Source: DASRHY01 sp046765875 (GTDB lineage Bacteria > Actinomycetota > Actinomycetes > Propionibacteriales > Kribbellaceae). From it: a stretch of DNA of 64,000 nt. The notes below the pieces were generated by a model. The model had not been told where the DNA came from, did no database searches, and saw nothing but the letters and a program-made list of their open reading frames with translations. The position numbers and the translations under genes are program-made. The stretch spans positions 18,254 to 82,253 of the forward strand of contig JBKPSJ010000027.1 in the NCBI GenBank assembly GCA_046765875.1. Reading direction: 5' to 3'. Each line of letters starts with the position of its first letter. The first letter of the stretch is position 1. Below, piece by piece: positions 41,272 through 49,116 of this stretch.

Positions 41272-42387
41272 ATGCGACGAGCTGTGGTGGTTGGAGCAGG
41301 GATCGGCGGGATGACGGCTGCGAGCGCGCTGGCGCACGCGGGCTGGCAGGTGACCGTGCTCGAACGGGCGCCCGAACTGGGCGAGGTCGGCGCCGGCATC
41401 TCGATCTGGCCGCCCGCGCTCGCGGTGCTCGACGACCTGGGGATCGGCGACAAGCTGCGCGGCGAAGCCTCGCTGTCCGGTTCGGCCGGCGTCCGGCGCC
41501 CGGACGGCAAGTGGCTCGCGGCGGTCGACCCGTCCGGGTTCGAGCTGCCCTCGCTGGTGCACCGGGCCTGGCTGCACGAGGCGATCCGGAGCAGCCTGCC
41601 GGACACCGTGGACGTTCGTACGGGCGTCATCGTCGTCGGCGCGACCGCCGACGGCACGCTCACGACCGAGGCGGCCGGGCCGATCTGCGCGGATCTGGTC
41701 GTGGCGGCGGACGGGATCAAGAGCGTGGTACGCCAGGCCCTCGTGCCGGACGGCCCACCGCCGCGCTACGCGGGTTATACGGCGTACCGCGGGATCGCCC
41801 CGGCCGGCGTCGTCGATACCGGCGGTGAGACCTGGGGCCGGTCGCAGCGTTTCGGGTACGTACGCATGGTCGACGGGCGCGCCTACTGGTACGCGACGGT
41901 CAACGTTGCCGAGGGAAGCAGTGCGGCGGCGACCGCACACGCGGACGTGCTGCGGCTGTTCGGCGACTGGCACGACCCGATCCCGAGTCTGCTGGCCAAG
42001 ACACCGGCCGAGGCGGTGCTGGTCAACGACCTGTACGACCTCGAGCTACCGCTGGCCTCGTTCGCACAGGGCCGGGTAGCGCTGCTCGGCGACGCGGCGC
42101 ACGCGATGACGCCCAACCTCGGGCAGGGCGCCTGCGCGGCGATCGAGGACGCCGCCGCACTGGTCCGTGCGCTGGAGGCCGAGGCCGATGTCGCGAATGC
42201 ACTCCAGGCCTATGACGCCGAACGGCGCGGCCCGACCGCGAAGCTGATCCGCCGGTCCCGGCAGATCGGCAACCTCGGCCAACTCGACAACAGGTTCGCC
42301 GTGGGCCTGCGCGACACCGGCCTGCGGGCGTTCGGCGGAATCGCCAAGCTCACCAAGCTCCGCAAGTCCGGCACCAAAGCAGCCTGA
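41272..42387 (+). CDS. FAD-dependent monooxygenase (PHBH/salicylate hydroxylase family)
   Basis: 371 residues. Group A flavoprotein hydroxylase. FAD motifs: GxGxxG in VVVGAGIGGMTAASALAHAG with ER at the end of strand 2, the DG motif VVAADGIKSVVR, and the GD motif VALLGDAAHAMTPNLGQGACAAIEDA. Uses NAD(P)H and oxygen on an aromatic or polyketide-like compound; substrate unknown. Likely leaderless start at ATG 41272. Controlled by the divergent TetR protein. Confidence 0.94.
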   Translation: MRRAVVVGAGIGGMTAASALAHAGWQVTVLERAPELGEVGAGISIWPPALAVLDDLGIGDKLRGEASLSGSAGVRRPDGKWLAAVDPSGFELPSLVHRAWLHEAIRSSLPDTVDVRTGVIVVGATADGTLTTEAAGPICADLVVAADGIKSVVRQALVPDGPPPRYAGYTAYRGIAPAGVVDTGGETWGRSQRFGYVRMVDGRAYWYATVNVAEGSSAAATAHADVLRLFGDWHDPIPSLLAKTPAEAVLVNDLYDLELPLASFAQGRVALLGDAAHAMTPNLGQGACAAIEDAAALVRALEAEADVANALQAYDAERRGPTAKLIRRSRQIGNLGQLDNRFAVGLRDTGLRAFGGIAKLTKLRKSGTKAA

Positions 42388-42464
42388 GCCGCCTCGGCAT
42401 GCTCACCGTGATATCCGCCGGTGCGCGGGCGAGCGTGGGCGCCGCGGCGTATCCGCGCCGCAGG

Positions 42465-42968
42465 TCAGAGCAACGACACACCCAGGCTGAGCAGGATGAA
42501 CCGGGTCAAGCGACCGGCCAGCACGGACGCCGCGAACGTGACCAGCCTCATCCGGCTGGCGCCCGCGATCAGTGCGACGGCGTACAGCGGCGGCATGCTG
42601 AGCGTCGCGCTGAGCAACACCACGGGCACGCTGAATCGCTCGTGGCTCAGCAGGTCCAGTAATCGCTTGCTGACATCGCGGTAGCGCTGCCGGAAGCGCC
42701 CCCACCTCGTGTCCAGGTCGAGGGCCTTGGGTTCCTTCTTGCTGTGCCGTTCGTGGTACTCCTGGCGATACCGGACAGCCATGAACATCGCGACCTTGCC
42801 GATGGTCTGGCCGATGGCGACGCCGATCGCGGCGAGGATCGGGTTGAGCAGGTGCGAGACGCCGACGGTGACCAGGTAGGTCTCGGCGTCCATGAAGGGC
42901 ACGATCGCCGAGCCGATGCCGAAGGCAACCGCCAGCACCGACTGCCACACCCAGTCGATCACGCTCAT
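42465..42968 (-). CDS. small VTT/DedA-like membrane protein (YqaA type)
   Basis: 167 residues from ATG 42968 (MSVIDWVWQSVLAVAFG); the longer open frame has no hydrophobic start and no homology. Three to four membrane helices. The pattern VPFMDAETYLVTVGVSHLLNPILAAIGVAIGQTIGKVAMF and FSVPVVLLSATLSMPPLYAVALIAGASRMRLVTFA is that of the SNARE-associated/VTT superfamily. Function likely lipid transport. Divergent from purS. The gap at its 3' side (42388-42464) shows nothing clear. Confidence 0.8.
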   Translation of the reverse strand: MSVIDWVWQSVLAVAFGIGSAIVPFMDAETYLVTVGVSHLLNPILAAIGVAIGQTIGKVAMFMAVRYRQEYHERHSKKEPKALDLDTRWGRFRQRYRDVSKRLLDLLSHERFSVPVVLLSATLSMPPLYAVALIAGASRMRLVTFAASVLAGRLTRFILLSLGVSLL

Positions 42969-43072
42969 TGATTCCGAAGGTACAGGGCACACCCGGTGCG
43001 GAGGCGAAGGATAGGATTGCGTCGTCTTTCGTCTACCGAGCCGGGACACCGGTCGAGCATGAGGAGTGGTCA

Positions 43073-43396
43073 GTGGCCCGCGTTGTCGTCGACGTGATGC
43101 TCAAGCCCGAGATCCTCGACCCGCAGGGCAAGGCCGTCCACGGAGCGTTCGGACGGCTCGGTTTCGACGGTGTGGCCGACGTCCGGCAGGGCAAGCGGTT
43201 CGAGATCACCCTGGACGGCGAGGCGACCGAGGAACGGGTGGCCGAGATCCGCAAGGCCGCCGAAACCCTGCTGGCCAACCCGGTGATCGAGGATTTCGCC
43301 GTCCGCGTCGACGCCGACCCGGCACCGGAAGCCACGGACTCCGCCGCCGAGATGGACGCAGACGAGGCGGCCGAGGGCGAGGGCGGGGAGTCGTGA
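43073..43396 (+). CDS. purS: phosphoribosylformylglycinamidine synthase subunit PurS
   Basis: 107 residues from GTG 43073 (GAGGAG 7 nt upstream): MARVVVDVMLKPEILDPQGKAV. Small subunit holding PurQ and PurL together in the FGAM synthase complex. Core HGAFGRLGFDGVADVRQGKRFEI is typical. The acidic C-terminal tail (about 25 residues, AAEMDADEAAEGEGGES) goes beyond the usual 80-85 residues. Overlaps purQ by 4 nt (GTGA). Confidence 0.94.
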   Translation: MARVVVDVMLKPEILDPQGKAVHGAFGRLGFDGVADVRQGKRFEITLDGEATEERVAEIRKAAETLLANPVIEDFAVRVDADPAPEATDSAAEMDADEAAEGEGGES

Positions 43397-44058
43397 AGAT
43401 CGGGGTGGTCACCTTCCCGGGCTCGCTGGACGACGCCGACGCCCGGCGGGCCGCGGGAATCGCCGGTGCCGAGGCGGTGACGCTGTGGCACGGCGACGCC
43501 AACCTGCACCGTGTCGACGCGGTGGTGTTGCCCGGTGGTTTCTCGTACGGCGATTACCTGCGCGCCGGCGCGATCGCCCGCTTCGCACCAGTGATGGACA
43601 AGGTGATCAAGGCGGCGAACAAGGGGATGCCGGTGCTCGGAATCTGCAACGGCTTCCAGGTCCTGTGCGAGTCGCACCTGCTCCCCGGTGCGCTGATCAA
43701 GAACGACCACCGCAAGTTCATCTGCAAGGACCAGCGGCTCCGGATCGAGAGCAACAAGACCGCCTGGACCAGCGAGTACGACGACGGCCAGGAGGTCACC
43801 ATCGTGCTCAAGAACCAGGACGGCGGGTACGTAGCCGACGCCGAGACGCTGGACCGGCTCGAGGATGGGGGCCGGGTGGTGGCGCGCTACCTCGACGGCA
43901 ACCCGAACGGCTCGTACCGCGACATCGCCGGCATCGCCAACGAGGCCGGCAACGTCGTCGGCCTGATGCCGCACCCGGAGCACTGTGTCGAGGCCCTGAC
44001 CGGGCCGTCCACCGACGGACTCGCCTTCTTCACGTCGGTGCTGAAGGCCACTGTGTGA
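43393..44058 (+). CDS. purQ: phosphoribosylformylglycinamidine synthase subunit PurQ (glutaminase)
   Basis: 221 residues from GTG 43393. Class I glutamine amidotransferase supplying ammonia to PurL. Catalytic Cys in PVLGICNGFQVLCE, His and Glu in GLMPHPEHCVEAL, and VLPGGFSYGDYLRAGAIA. GTGA overlaps at both ends: with purS upstream and with the membrane protein gene downstream, so this is a tightly coupled operon which, unusually, does not continue into purL. Confidence 0.97.
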   Translation: MKIGVVTFPGSLDDADARRAAGIAGAEAVTLWHGDANLHRVDAVVLPGGFSYGDYLRAGAIARFAPVMDKVIKAANKGMPVLGICNGFQVLCESHLLPGALIKNDHRKFICKDQRLRIESNKTAWTSEYDDGQEVTIVLKNQDGGYVADAETLDRLEDGGRVVARYLDGNPNGSYRDIAGIANEAGNVVGLMPHPEHCVEALTGPSTDGLAFFTSVLKATV

Positions 44059-46082
44059 CTCTCGTGCGTCGCTGGCTGCTCGGCGCGCTCGCGGTCTGCT
44101 TCGCCGCCGTCGCGACCGCGATACCGGCACGGGCGAGCATGCAGGCCGACGTCGTGGTCATCGGCGTACCTGGGCTGCGGTGGTCCGACGTGCAGGCCTC
44201 GCCGGAGCTGACGGCGCTGATCGACCAGGCGAACGTCGGGTCGATCTCGGTCCGGACGGCAGGGCCGCGCACGTGCCCGATCGACGGCTGGCTGACGATC
44301 AGCGCCGGCACCAGGGCGCGGGCCAGCGAGGGGAGCGGGCCGTGTCCCGCGATGCCCGCGGTCGACGGTGCCGTCGTCACGGGATGGCAGTCGTACATCG
44401 ACCTGCAGCACAAGTACCGCACCGACGCGGACATCGGCCTGTTAGGTGTCTCGGGCAATGACCCGTGCGGCTTCGGGCCCGGCGGCGCGGTCGCGACCGC
44501 TCGCAAGGACGGCACGGTCGGACGGTGGCAGCCGGACTTCGACCCCGCGTTGCTTGCCCGATGCAACGATGCCGTCGTCGACGCCGGCCCGCTGCCACCA
44601 GGCGAGGGTCGCGCGGCGGCGCTCGGCCGAGTAGCCGCGATGGTGACGCAGGCCCGTGATCAGGACAAGTGGGTCCTGCTGGCCGGTATCGCCGACGAGC
44701 CGAACCCCGCGCATGCCGAGACCCTGGTGGCGATGCAGCTTCCGCCGGATGGCGAGCCGCGCTGGCTGACCAGCAACTCGACCCGGCGGCAGGGCCTGGT
44801 CCAGATCACCGATCTGACCGCGACGCTGCTGTCTGACAGCGCGCCGGACGCACCTCTGGACGGTGCCGAGATCTATGCCACCGGTGATCCGCACGGCGGT
44901 GCCGCCGCCGTGATCGAGGATCGCCTGGACACCAACGAGCGGTACGAGCAGCCGCTGCGGATCCTGACCCCCGTCGCGCTGACGCTGGTGGCCGCCCAGG
45001 TGCTGGCCGTGGCCTGGCACAGACTGCGCCCGTCGCGCGCTTCGCGACAGACCGCCGTCGCGACCCTGCTCACGCAGGGCGGCTTCTTCTCGGCGGTCTT
45101 CCTCAGTTCGGTGACGAACTGGTGGCGCTGGCCGCGGCCCGGTCTGGCGCTGTACCTCGTGACGCTGGCGATCAGTGTCGCCGTCGCGGCCGGGTCGTAC
45201 GCGCTGTTGCGGCGGCGGGCGGCGCTCGGGCCGTTCGTCGTGGCGTACGTCGTGCTGGTGGTCGACGCCGTAGCGGGCACACCGCTGCAGGTGGGCAGCA
45301 TGTTCGCCCAGGGGCCGGTGACCGGCGGGCGGTTCTACGGGTTCGGGAACTCGACCTTCCCCGTCATCGCGGTCGCCACCCTCACCCTGGCTGCCGTGGC
45401 GGCCAACCGGCTGCAGTGCCGATCACGGCCGTACGCCGCGCTGGCGGCACTCGTCATCGGTGCCGGCGGGCTCATCGCGGACGGCACGCCCGGCTGGGGA
45501 ACCGACTTCGGCGGCGTGATCTCGCTGACGCCCGCTGTACTGCTGCTGGCCTGGGTCGCGTGGCGCGGCCGGATCACCCTGCGTGCGGTGCTGGGGTTGG
45601 GGCTGACCGGCGTCGCGGCCGTTTCGGTGCTGGCTGTCCTGGACTACCAGCGGCCGCCGCAGGACCGGACCCACTTCGGAACGTTCTTCGCCCGGCTGCT
45701 GAACGGCGACGTCGGCAACGTCTTGGTACGCAAACTCGAACTGTCGCTGCGGTACCTGAACAACCCGGGCGGCTGGGCCTTGCTGGTCGCCGTTCTCGCC
45801 GCTTTCGTCGCGGTGCTGAGGCCGCACTGGGTGCCGTCCGCGGCGTACCGGAGGTTCGTCGACTCGGCCCCGATGACACGGCCCTGGTTGTACGCGCTCG
45901 CATTGTGCGGCGCGATCGCCATGGTCGTGAACGACGTCGGTGTACTGCTACCGGCGATCATGACCGGCTTCGTCCTGCCGATGCTGGTCTGCCACCTGCT
46001 GAGCGATTCTCCTACGCCCGACCGCTCGCCGAACCCGCCGGCCGGCTCCGGGTCACACGTCGCCGAATCAGGTGTGCGATGA
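44055..46082 (+). CDS. large membrane protein with alkaline-phosphatase-like extracellular domain
   Basis: 675 residues from GTG 44055, overlapping purQ by 4 nt. Signal-anchor at 5-28 (LLGALAVCFAAVATAIPA), then a periplasmic domain (about 30-290) of alkaline-phosphatase/sulfatase style: VVVIGVPGLRWSDV, TCPIDGWLTISAG, GLVQITDLTATLL. It lacks a clear metal-binding Asp/His set, so catalysis is unproven. From about 310 to 650 there are ten or so membrane helices with the loop GRFYGFGNSTFPVIAV and TPGWGTDFGGVI. This family is conserved in actinobacteria; function unknown. It overlaps the kinase gene by ATGA. Confidence 0.75.
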   Translation: MTLVRRWLLGALAVCFAAVATAIPARASMQADVVVIGVPGLRWSDVQASPELTALIDQANVGSISVRTAGPRTCPIDGWLTISAGTRARASEGSGPCPAMPAVDGAVVTGWQSYIDLQHKYRTDADIGLLGVSGNDPCGFGPGGAVATARKDGTVGRWQPDFDPALLARCNDAVVDAGPLPPGEGRAAALGRVAAMVTQARDQDKWVLLAGIADEPNPAHAETLVAMQLPPDGEPRWLTSNSTRRQGLVQITDLTATLLSDSAPDAPLDGAEIYATGDPHGGAAAVIEDRLDTNERYEQPLRILTPVALTLVAAQVLAVAWHRLRPSRASRQTAVATLLTQGGFFSAVFLSSVTNWWRWPRPGLALYLVTLAISVAVAAGSYALLRRRAALGPFVVAYVVLVVDAVAGTPLQVGSMFAQGPVTGGRFYGFGNSTFPVIAVATLTLAAVAANRLQCRSRPYAALAALVIGAGGLIADGTPGWGTDFGGVISLTPAVLLLAWVAWRGRITLRAVLGLGLTGVAAVSVLAVLDYQRPPQDRTHFGTFFARLLNGDVGNVLVRKLELSLRYLNNPGGWALLVAVLAAFVAVLRPHWVPSAAYRRFVDSAPMTRPWLYALALCGAIAMVVNDVGVLLPAIMTGFVLPMLVCHLLSDSPTPDRSPNPPAGSGSHVAESGVR

Positions 46083-47473
46083 ACAGGCCGGACAAGATCG
46101 GCCGGTACGCCGTACTGCGCAAGCTGGGCAGTGGTGGATTCGCCACGGTCTGGCTGGCGCATGACGAGACGCTGGACGCCGAAGTGGCGATCAAGGTGCT
46201 CAACGAGCACTGGGTCGACGACCAGGACGTGCGCGACAGGTTCCTGGCCGAGGGCCGGTTCCTGCGCCGGGTGGACTCGCCGCACGTCGTCGGTGTCCAC
46301 GACATCGGTGAGACCGACGAGGGCCGGCCGTTCCTGGTGCTCACCTACGCCGACCGCGGCACGCTCGAGCAGCGGCTCGCGGACGGGCCGATGGACATCG
46401 ACGAGGCGGTCACCGTCATCAAGCAGGTCGCGGCGGGGCTGCGTGCCCTGCACAATCGCGACCTGCTGCACCGTGATGTGAAGCCCGCCAACGTGCTGTT
46501 CCGCGGTATGCCGGACGGTGACCGGGCGATGCTCGGCGACCTCGGGCTGGGCAAGTCGCTGGACGCGGTGTCACGGCTGACGCTGCCCGGCGGCACACCG
46601 GCGTACGTGGCTCCCGAGCAGGTGCGCGGCGACCAGCTCGATACCCGGGCGGACCAGTACGCGCTGGCGGCGGTGGCGTACTCGATGCTGTCCGGCCGGT
46701 CGCCGTACGAGGCCAAGACGCTCGGCGCGGTGCTCGCCATCGAGGAACCACCGGTGCCGCTGCGGACGTTGCGGCCCGAGGTGCCGGAGGTGATCGAGGC
46801 GGCGGTCCAGAAGGCGCTCGCGCTGGACCGTGACGAGCGCTGGCCGGACGTCACCGCGTTCGCCGACGCGCTGACCGCCGCCGAGCCGGCAGCGATCCCG
46901 GCCTCCGCCAGCCGTATCGAGCGCGAGCCCACGCCGCCGCCACCACGAACCGGAACGCGGACCTGGGTGGTCGCCGGGCTCGCGGCCGCCGTCCTCGGGG
47001 CCGGCGGCGCGTACGCCGGCGTGCGGCTCGGCACCAACAGGCAATGGCTCGAAGCGAGCGACACCACCGACACCGTGTCGGTACGGGTGCCGCGGTCGTG
47101 GGCCGGCGAGCTGGCCGGCTCCGGCTGGATCCCGCCGGGCTCGAGCGCTAACCAGCCCGGCCTCCTGGTCAGCGCGGACAACGACCGATGGGCCGAGCCC
47201 GGGTCCGGCGTACCGGGAGTGTTCGCCGGGCTGCTCGAGACACGCGGCCTGCCAACGACGATCGACCCGCCGCAGGACTGCGGCCCCGGCGCGGTCGAGC
47301 GCGAAGACATGTCAGTCACCGCTGTGTTCCCGGGCTGCCCGAACGGCACGACGACCTACGAGCGGGTGGTGCTCCAGGCCGGGCGCGCGATCCGGATCCA
47401 GGTACGCCGGTCACCCGACGACGAGAAGCAGGTCTACAAGGTGCTCGACTCCGTCACCTATCACCCACGCTGA
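46079..47473 (+). CDS. receptor-like Ser/Thr protein kinase (DLG variant)
   Basis: 464 residues from ATG 46079. Kinase domain about 8-270: LGSGGFATVW at 16-25, Lys39, HRD 131-133, DLG at 154-156 in place of DFG, YVAPEQV. One membrane helix about 295-315 (TWVVAGLAAAVLGAGGAYAGV) and an extracellular domain of 145 residues (VSVRVPRSWAGELAGSGW, three Cys, ending VYKVLDSVTYHP). A close paralogue of the kinase at 57 kb in all parts. Last gene of the purS-purQ-membrane protein run; its 3' end overlaps a gene remnant. Confidence 0.94.
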   Translation: MNRPDKIGRYAVLRKLGSGGFATVWLAHDETLDAEVAIKVLNEHWVDDQDVRDRFLAEGRFLRRVDSPHVVGVHDIGETDEGRPFLVLTYADRGTLEQRLADGPMDIDEAVTVIKQVAAGLRALHNRDLLHRDVKPANVLFRGMPDGDRAMLGDLGLGKSLDAVSRLTLPGGTPAYVAPEQVRGDQLDTRADQYALAAVAYSMLSGRSPYEAKTLGAVLAIEEPPVPLRTLRPEVPEVIEAAVQKALALDRDERWPDVTAFADALTAAEPAAIPASASRIEREPTPPPPRTGTRTWVVAGLAAAVLGAGGAYAGVRLGTNRQWLEASDTTDTVSVRVPRSWAGELAGSGWIPPGSSANQPGLLVSADNDRWAEPGSGVPGVFAGLLETRGLPTTIDPPQDCGPGAVEREDMSVTAVFPGCPNGTTTYERVVLQAGRAIRIQVRRSPDDEKQVYKVLDSVTYHPR

Positions 47474-47681
47474 CCCGCTCGAACATCGCCGTCATCCGCT
47501 GCAACGCGGTCGACTGCCCGCGGTGGACGTTCTCGTACCAAGGCATGAGCGACCGGTACAGTTCGATCAGCTCGCGTGGCGGCTGCGTGCTCGCCGCGTT
47601 GTTCGTGACGATCCGCCCCGCCGCCGGAAATGCGAAGTGTTTCCGGATTCCGTGGACGTCCAGCAGCGGTCCGATGCTCAT
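47454..47681 (-). pseudogene. truncated class V aminotransferase (N-terminal fragment)
   Basis: 75 codons from ATG 47681, preceded by GGGGGAA. The sequence reads like the start of a SufS-like class V PLP enzyme: DVHGIRKHFAFPAAGRIVTN, NAASTQPPRELIELYRSL, WYENVHRGQSTALQRMT. Homology runs to MTAMFER and then stops, exactly at the stop codon of the convergent kinase gene (47473); the frame ends 20 nt later. The remaining 330 or more residues, including the PLP-lysine, are absent. Clearly a gene fragment. Confidence 0.75.
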
Positions 47682-47784
47682 TTCGGTTCCCCCAAACCGC
47701 AGACCGAGGCTACGGCATGCCTCCTCCACGCGCATACGCGCAATCCGGCCAAACGGTTCACGCCGGCCTGAAGGTGCTGGGACG

Positions 47785-48990
47785 TCAGCCGAGTTTGTAG
47801 GGGTTGCCGACTGCCTGGTCGCCGGCGCCTTCGACGTACGCCGTCGCCAGCTCGCAGCCGCCGGTGCTGATCGAGCAGCGGACGATCGCGCCACGGCTGC
47901 CCTTCTCGGCGACCAGAAGAATGTGGTCGTCGTCCTCGTACGCGGCATTCATGACCGATACGCCCTGCCATTTCCGCAGCAGCTCGCCGTTGGAGTTGTC
48001 GAGTACCGCGACATAGCCGTCGGCGTACCCGTCCCGGTACGCCGGGCCCGCGAGCACGGTACGTCCGGCCGGCGCGAACGCGTCGACCTGGTAGTCGCAG
48101 GTCTTCCAGTACCGGCTGCCGTCGAAGCTGGCCAGCACGGACGTGCACGAACCGGTGTCGGTGAGGGACACCAGCGAAGCGACCTGGGAGCCGTTGGCCG
48201 ACAACGCGGTCGGGTTGCGCACGTGCGACAGCCGGCTGACCTTGCCGTTGCCGATCCACCATTCGTACAGACTGGACGTCGAAGTGGTCGCCGATGCCCG
48301 ACTGGAGAAGTACACCCGTTCGGAGTCCACCCCGAGGATCCGGATGCCGTAGTCGTCCGGCCGGGACAGCCCGACGGTCTCGCCGGACCTGTTGTCCCGC
48401 CAGCTCACGGTCGAGCCCTTGAGCACGCCGCCGCTGTTGAGGTCGAAGTTCTCGGTGGAGTAGGCGCTGTAGCTGCCGCCGGCCGACGACCGGACTCGGC
48501 TGACGTCCGGCACCCGCTCCGTCACCCGGCCCGCGCGGTCGAAGATCTGCAGTTCGGTCCGCGCGTCGGTAATGGCCACCACCGCCATCAGGCCGTCACC
48601 GGCCCGCGCGCCGGCCACGATCGGGCTCTTCGACGAGGCCTTGCGGCCGCCGCCGATCAGGGTGTGCTCGTCGACGTACGGGATCTGCGGGGCGGTGCCG
48701 CGACCGAGCGAGCCTGGGTCGAGGGTCTGGGTGACCGGCCGTCGCGGTGGCGTCGGCTTGGTCGTCGGAGTCTTGCCGGCCGACGGCGTCGTCGATGGCG
48801 CCGAGGTCGGCGGCGTGGGCGAGGCCGGGACCGAAGGGGTCGCCGACGGCGAGCTGTTCTGGATCGGCGCGGCCGGCTCGTCGGTCGCGTTGAGCTTCGG
48901 CACCTGGCGCGCCACCAGAGCGGTCGTGACGACCACCGCGGACGCGGCCACGCCGGCGACCAGGCCCAGCGCCTTGGCGTTCAGCTTCAT
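47785..48990 (-). CDS. membrane-anchored beta-propeller-like protein
   Basis: 401 residues. N-terminal membrane anchor (ALGLVAGVAASAVVVTTALVA, 7-27), then a Ser/Thr/Pro linker (about 42-90) and a soluble domain with repeating strands (AVVAITDARTELQIFDRAGR, VYFSSRASATTSTSSLYEWW, TALSANGSQVASLVSL, GYVAVLDNSNGELLRKW) suggesting a beta-propeller. It is exported and anchored; function unknown. GGAG precedes the ATG by 4 nt. Divergent from purL with 126 nt between. The 103 nt toward the aminotransferase remnant show no gene. Confidence 0.78.
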   Translation of the reverse strand: MKLNAKALGLVAGVAASAVVVTTALVARQVPKLNATDEPAAPIQNSSPSATPSVPASPTPPTSAPSTTPSAGKTPTTKPTPPRRPVTQTLDPGSLGRGTAPQIPYVDEHTLIGGGRKASSKSPIVAGARAGDGLMAVVAITDARTELQIFDRAGRVTERVPDVSRVRSSAGGSYSAYSTENFDLNSGGVLKGSTVSWRDNRSGETVGLSRPDDYGIRILGVDSERVYFSSRASATTSTSSLYEWWIGNGKVSRLSHVRNPTALSANGSQVASLVSLTDTGSCTSVLASFDGSRYWKTCDYQVDAFAPAGRTVLAGPAYRDGYADGYVAVLDNSNGELLRKWQGVSVMNAAYEDDDHILLVAEKGSRGAIVRCSISTGGCELATAYVEGAGDQAVGNPYKLG

Positions 48991-49116
48991 CGTTCTCCGT
49001 TCCCACGGGACCTCTGCTCGTTGGACGGTGGCGCGTGCGGATATGTTCGGGCGTTGCTGAGAGGATGTCCGCTGCAGGGATCACCGCGAGGAACGGATAC
49101 AGGAGCGCCCCGGGAG

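Noticed and set aside
43485..44054. 190-residue extension of the membrane phosphatase-like protein through purQ.
   Set aside because: It is the shifted frame of purQ; the signal-anchor begins at GTG 44055, which overlaps the purQ stop in the same way as other genes of the run.
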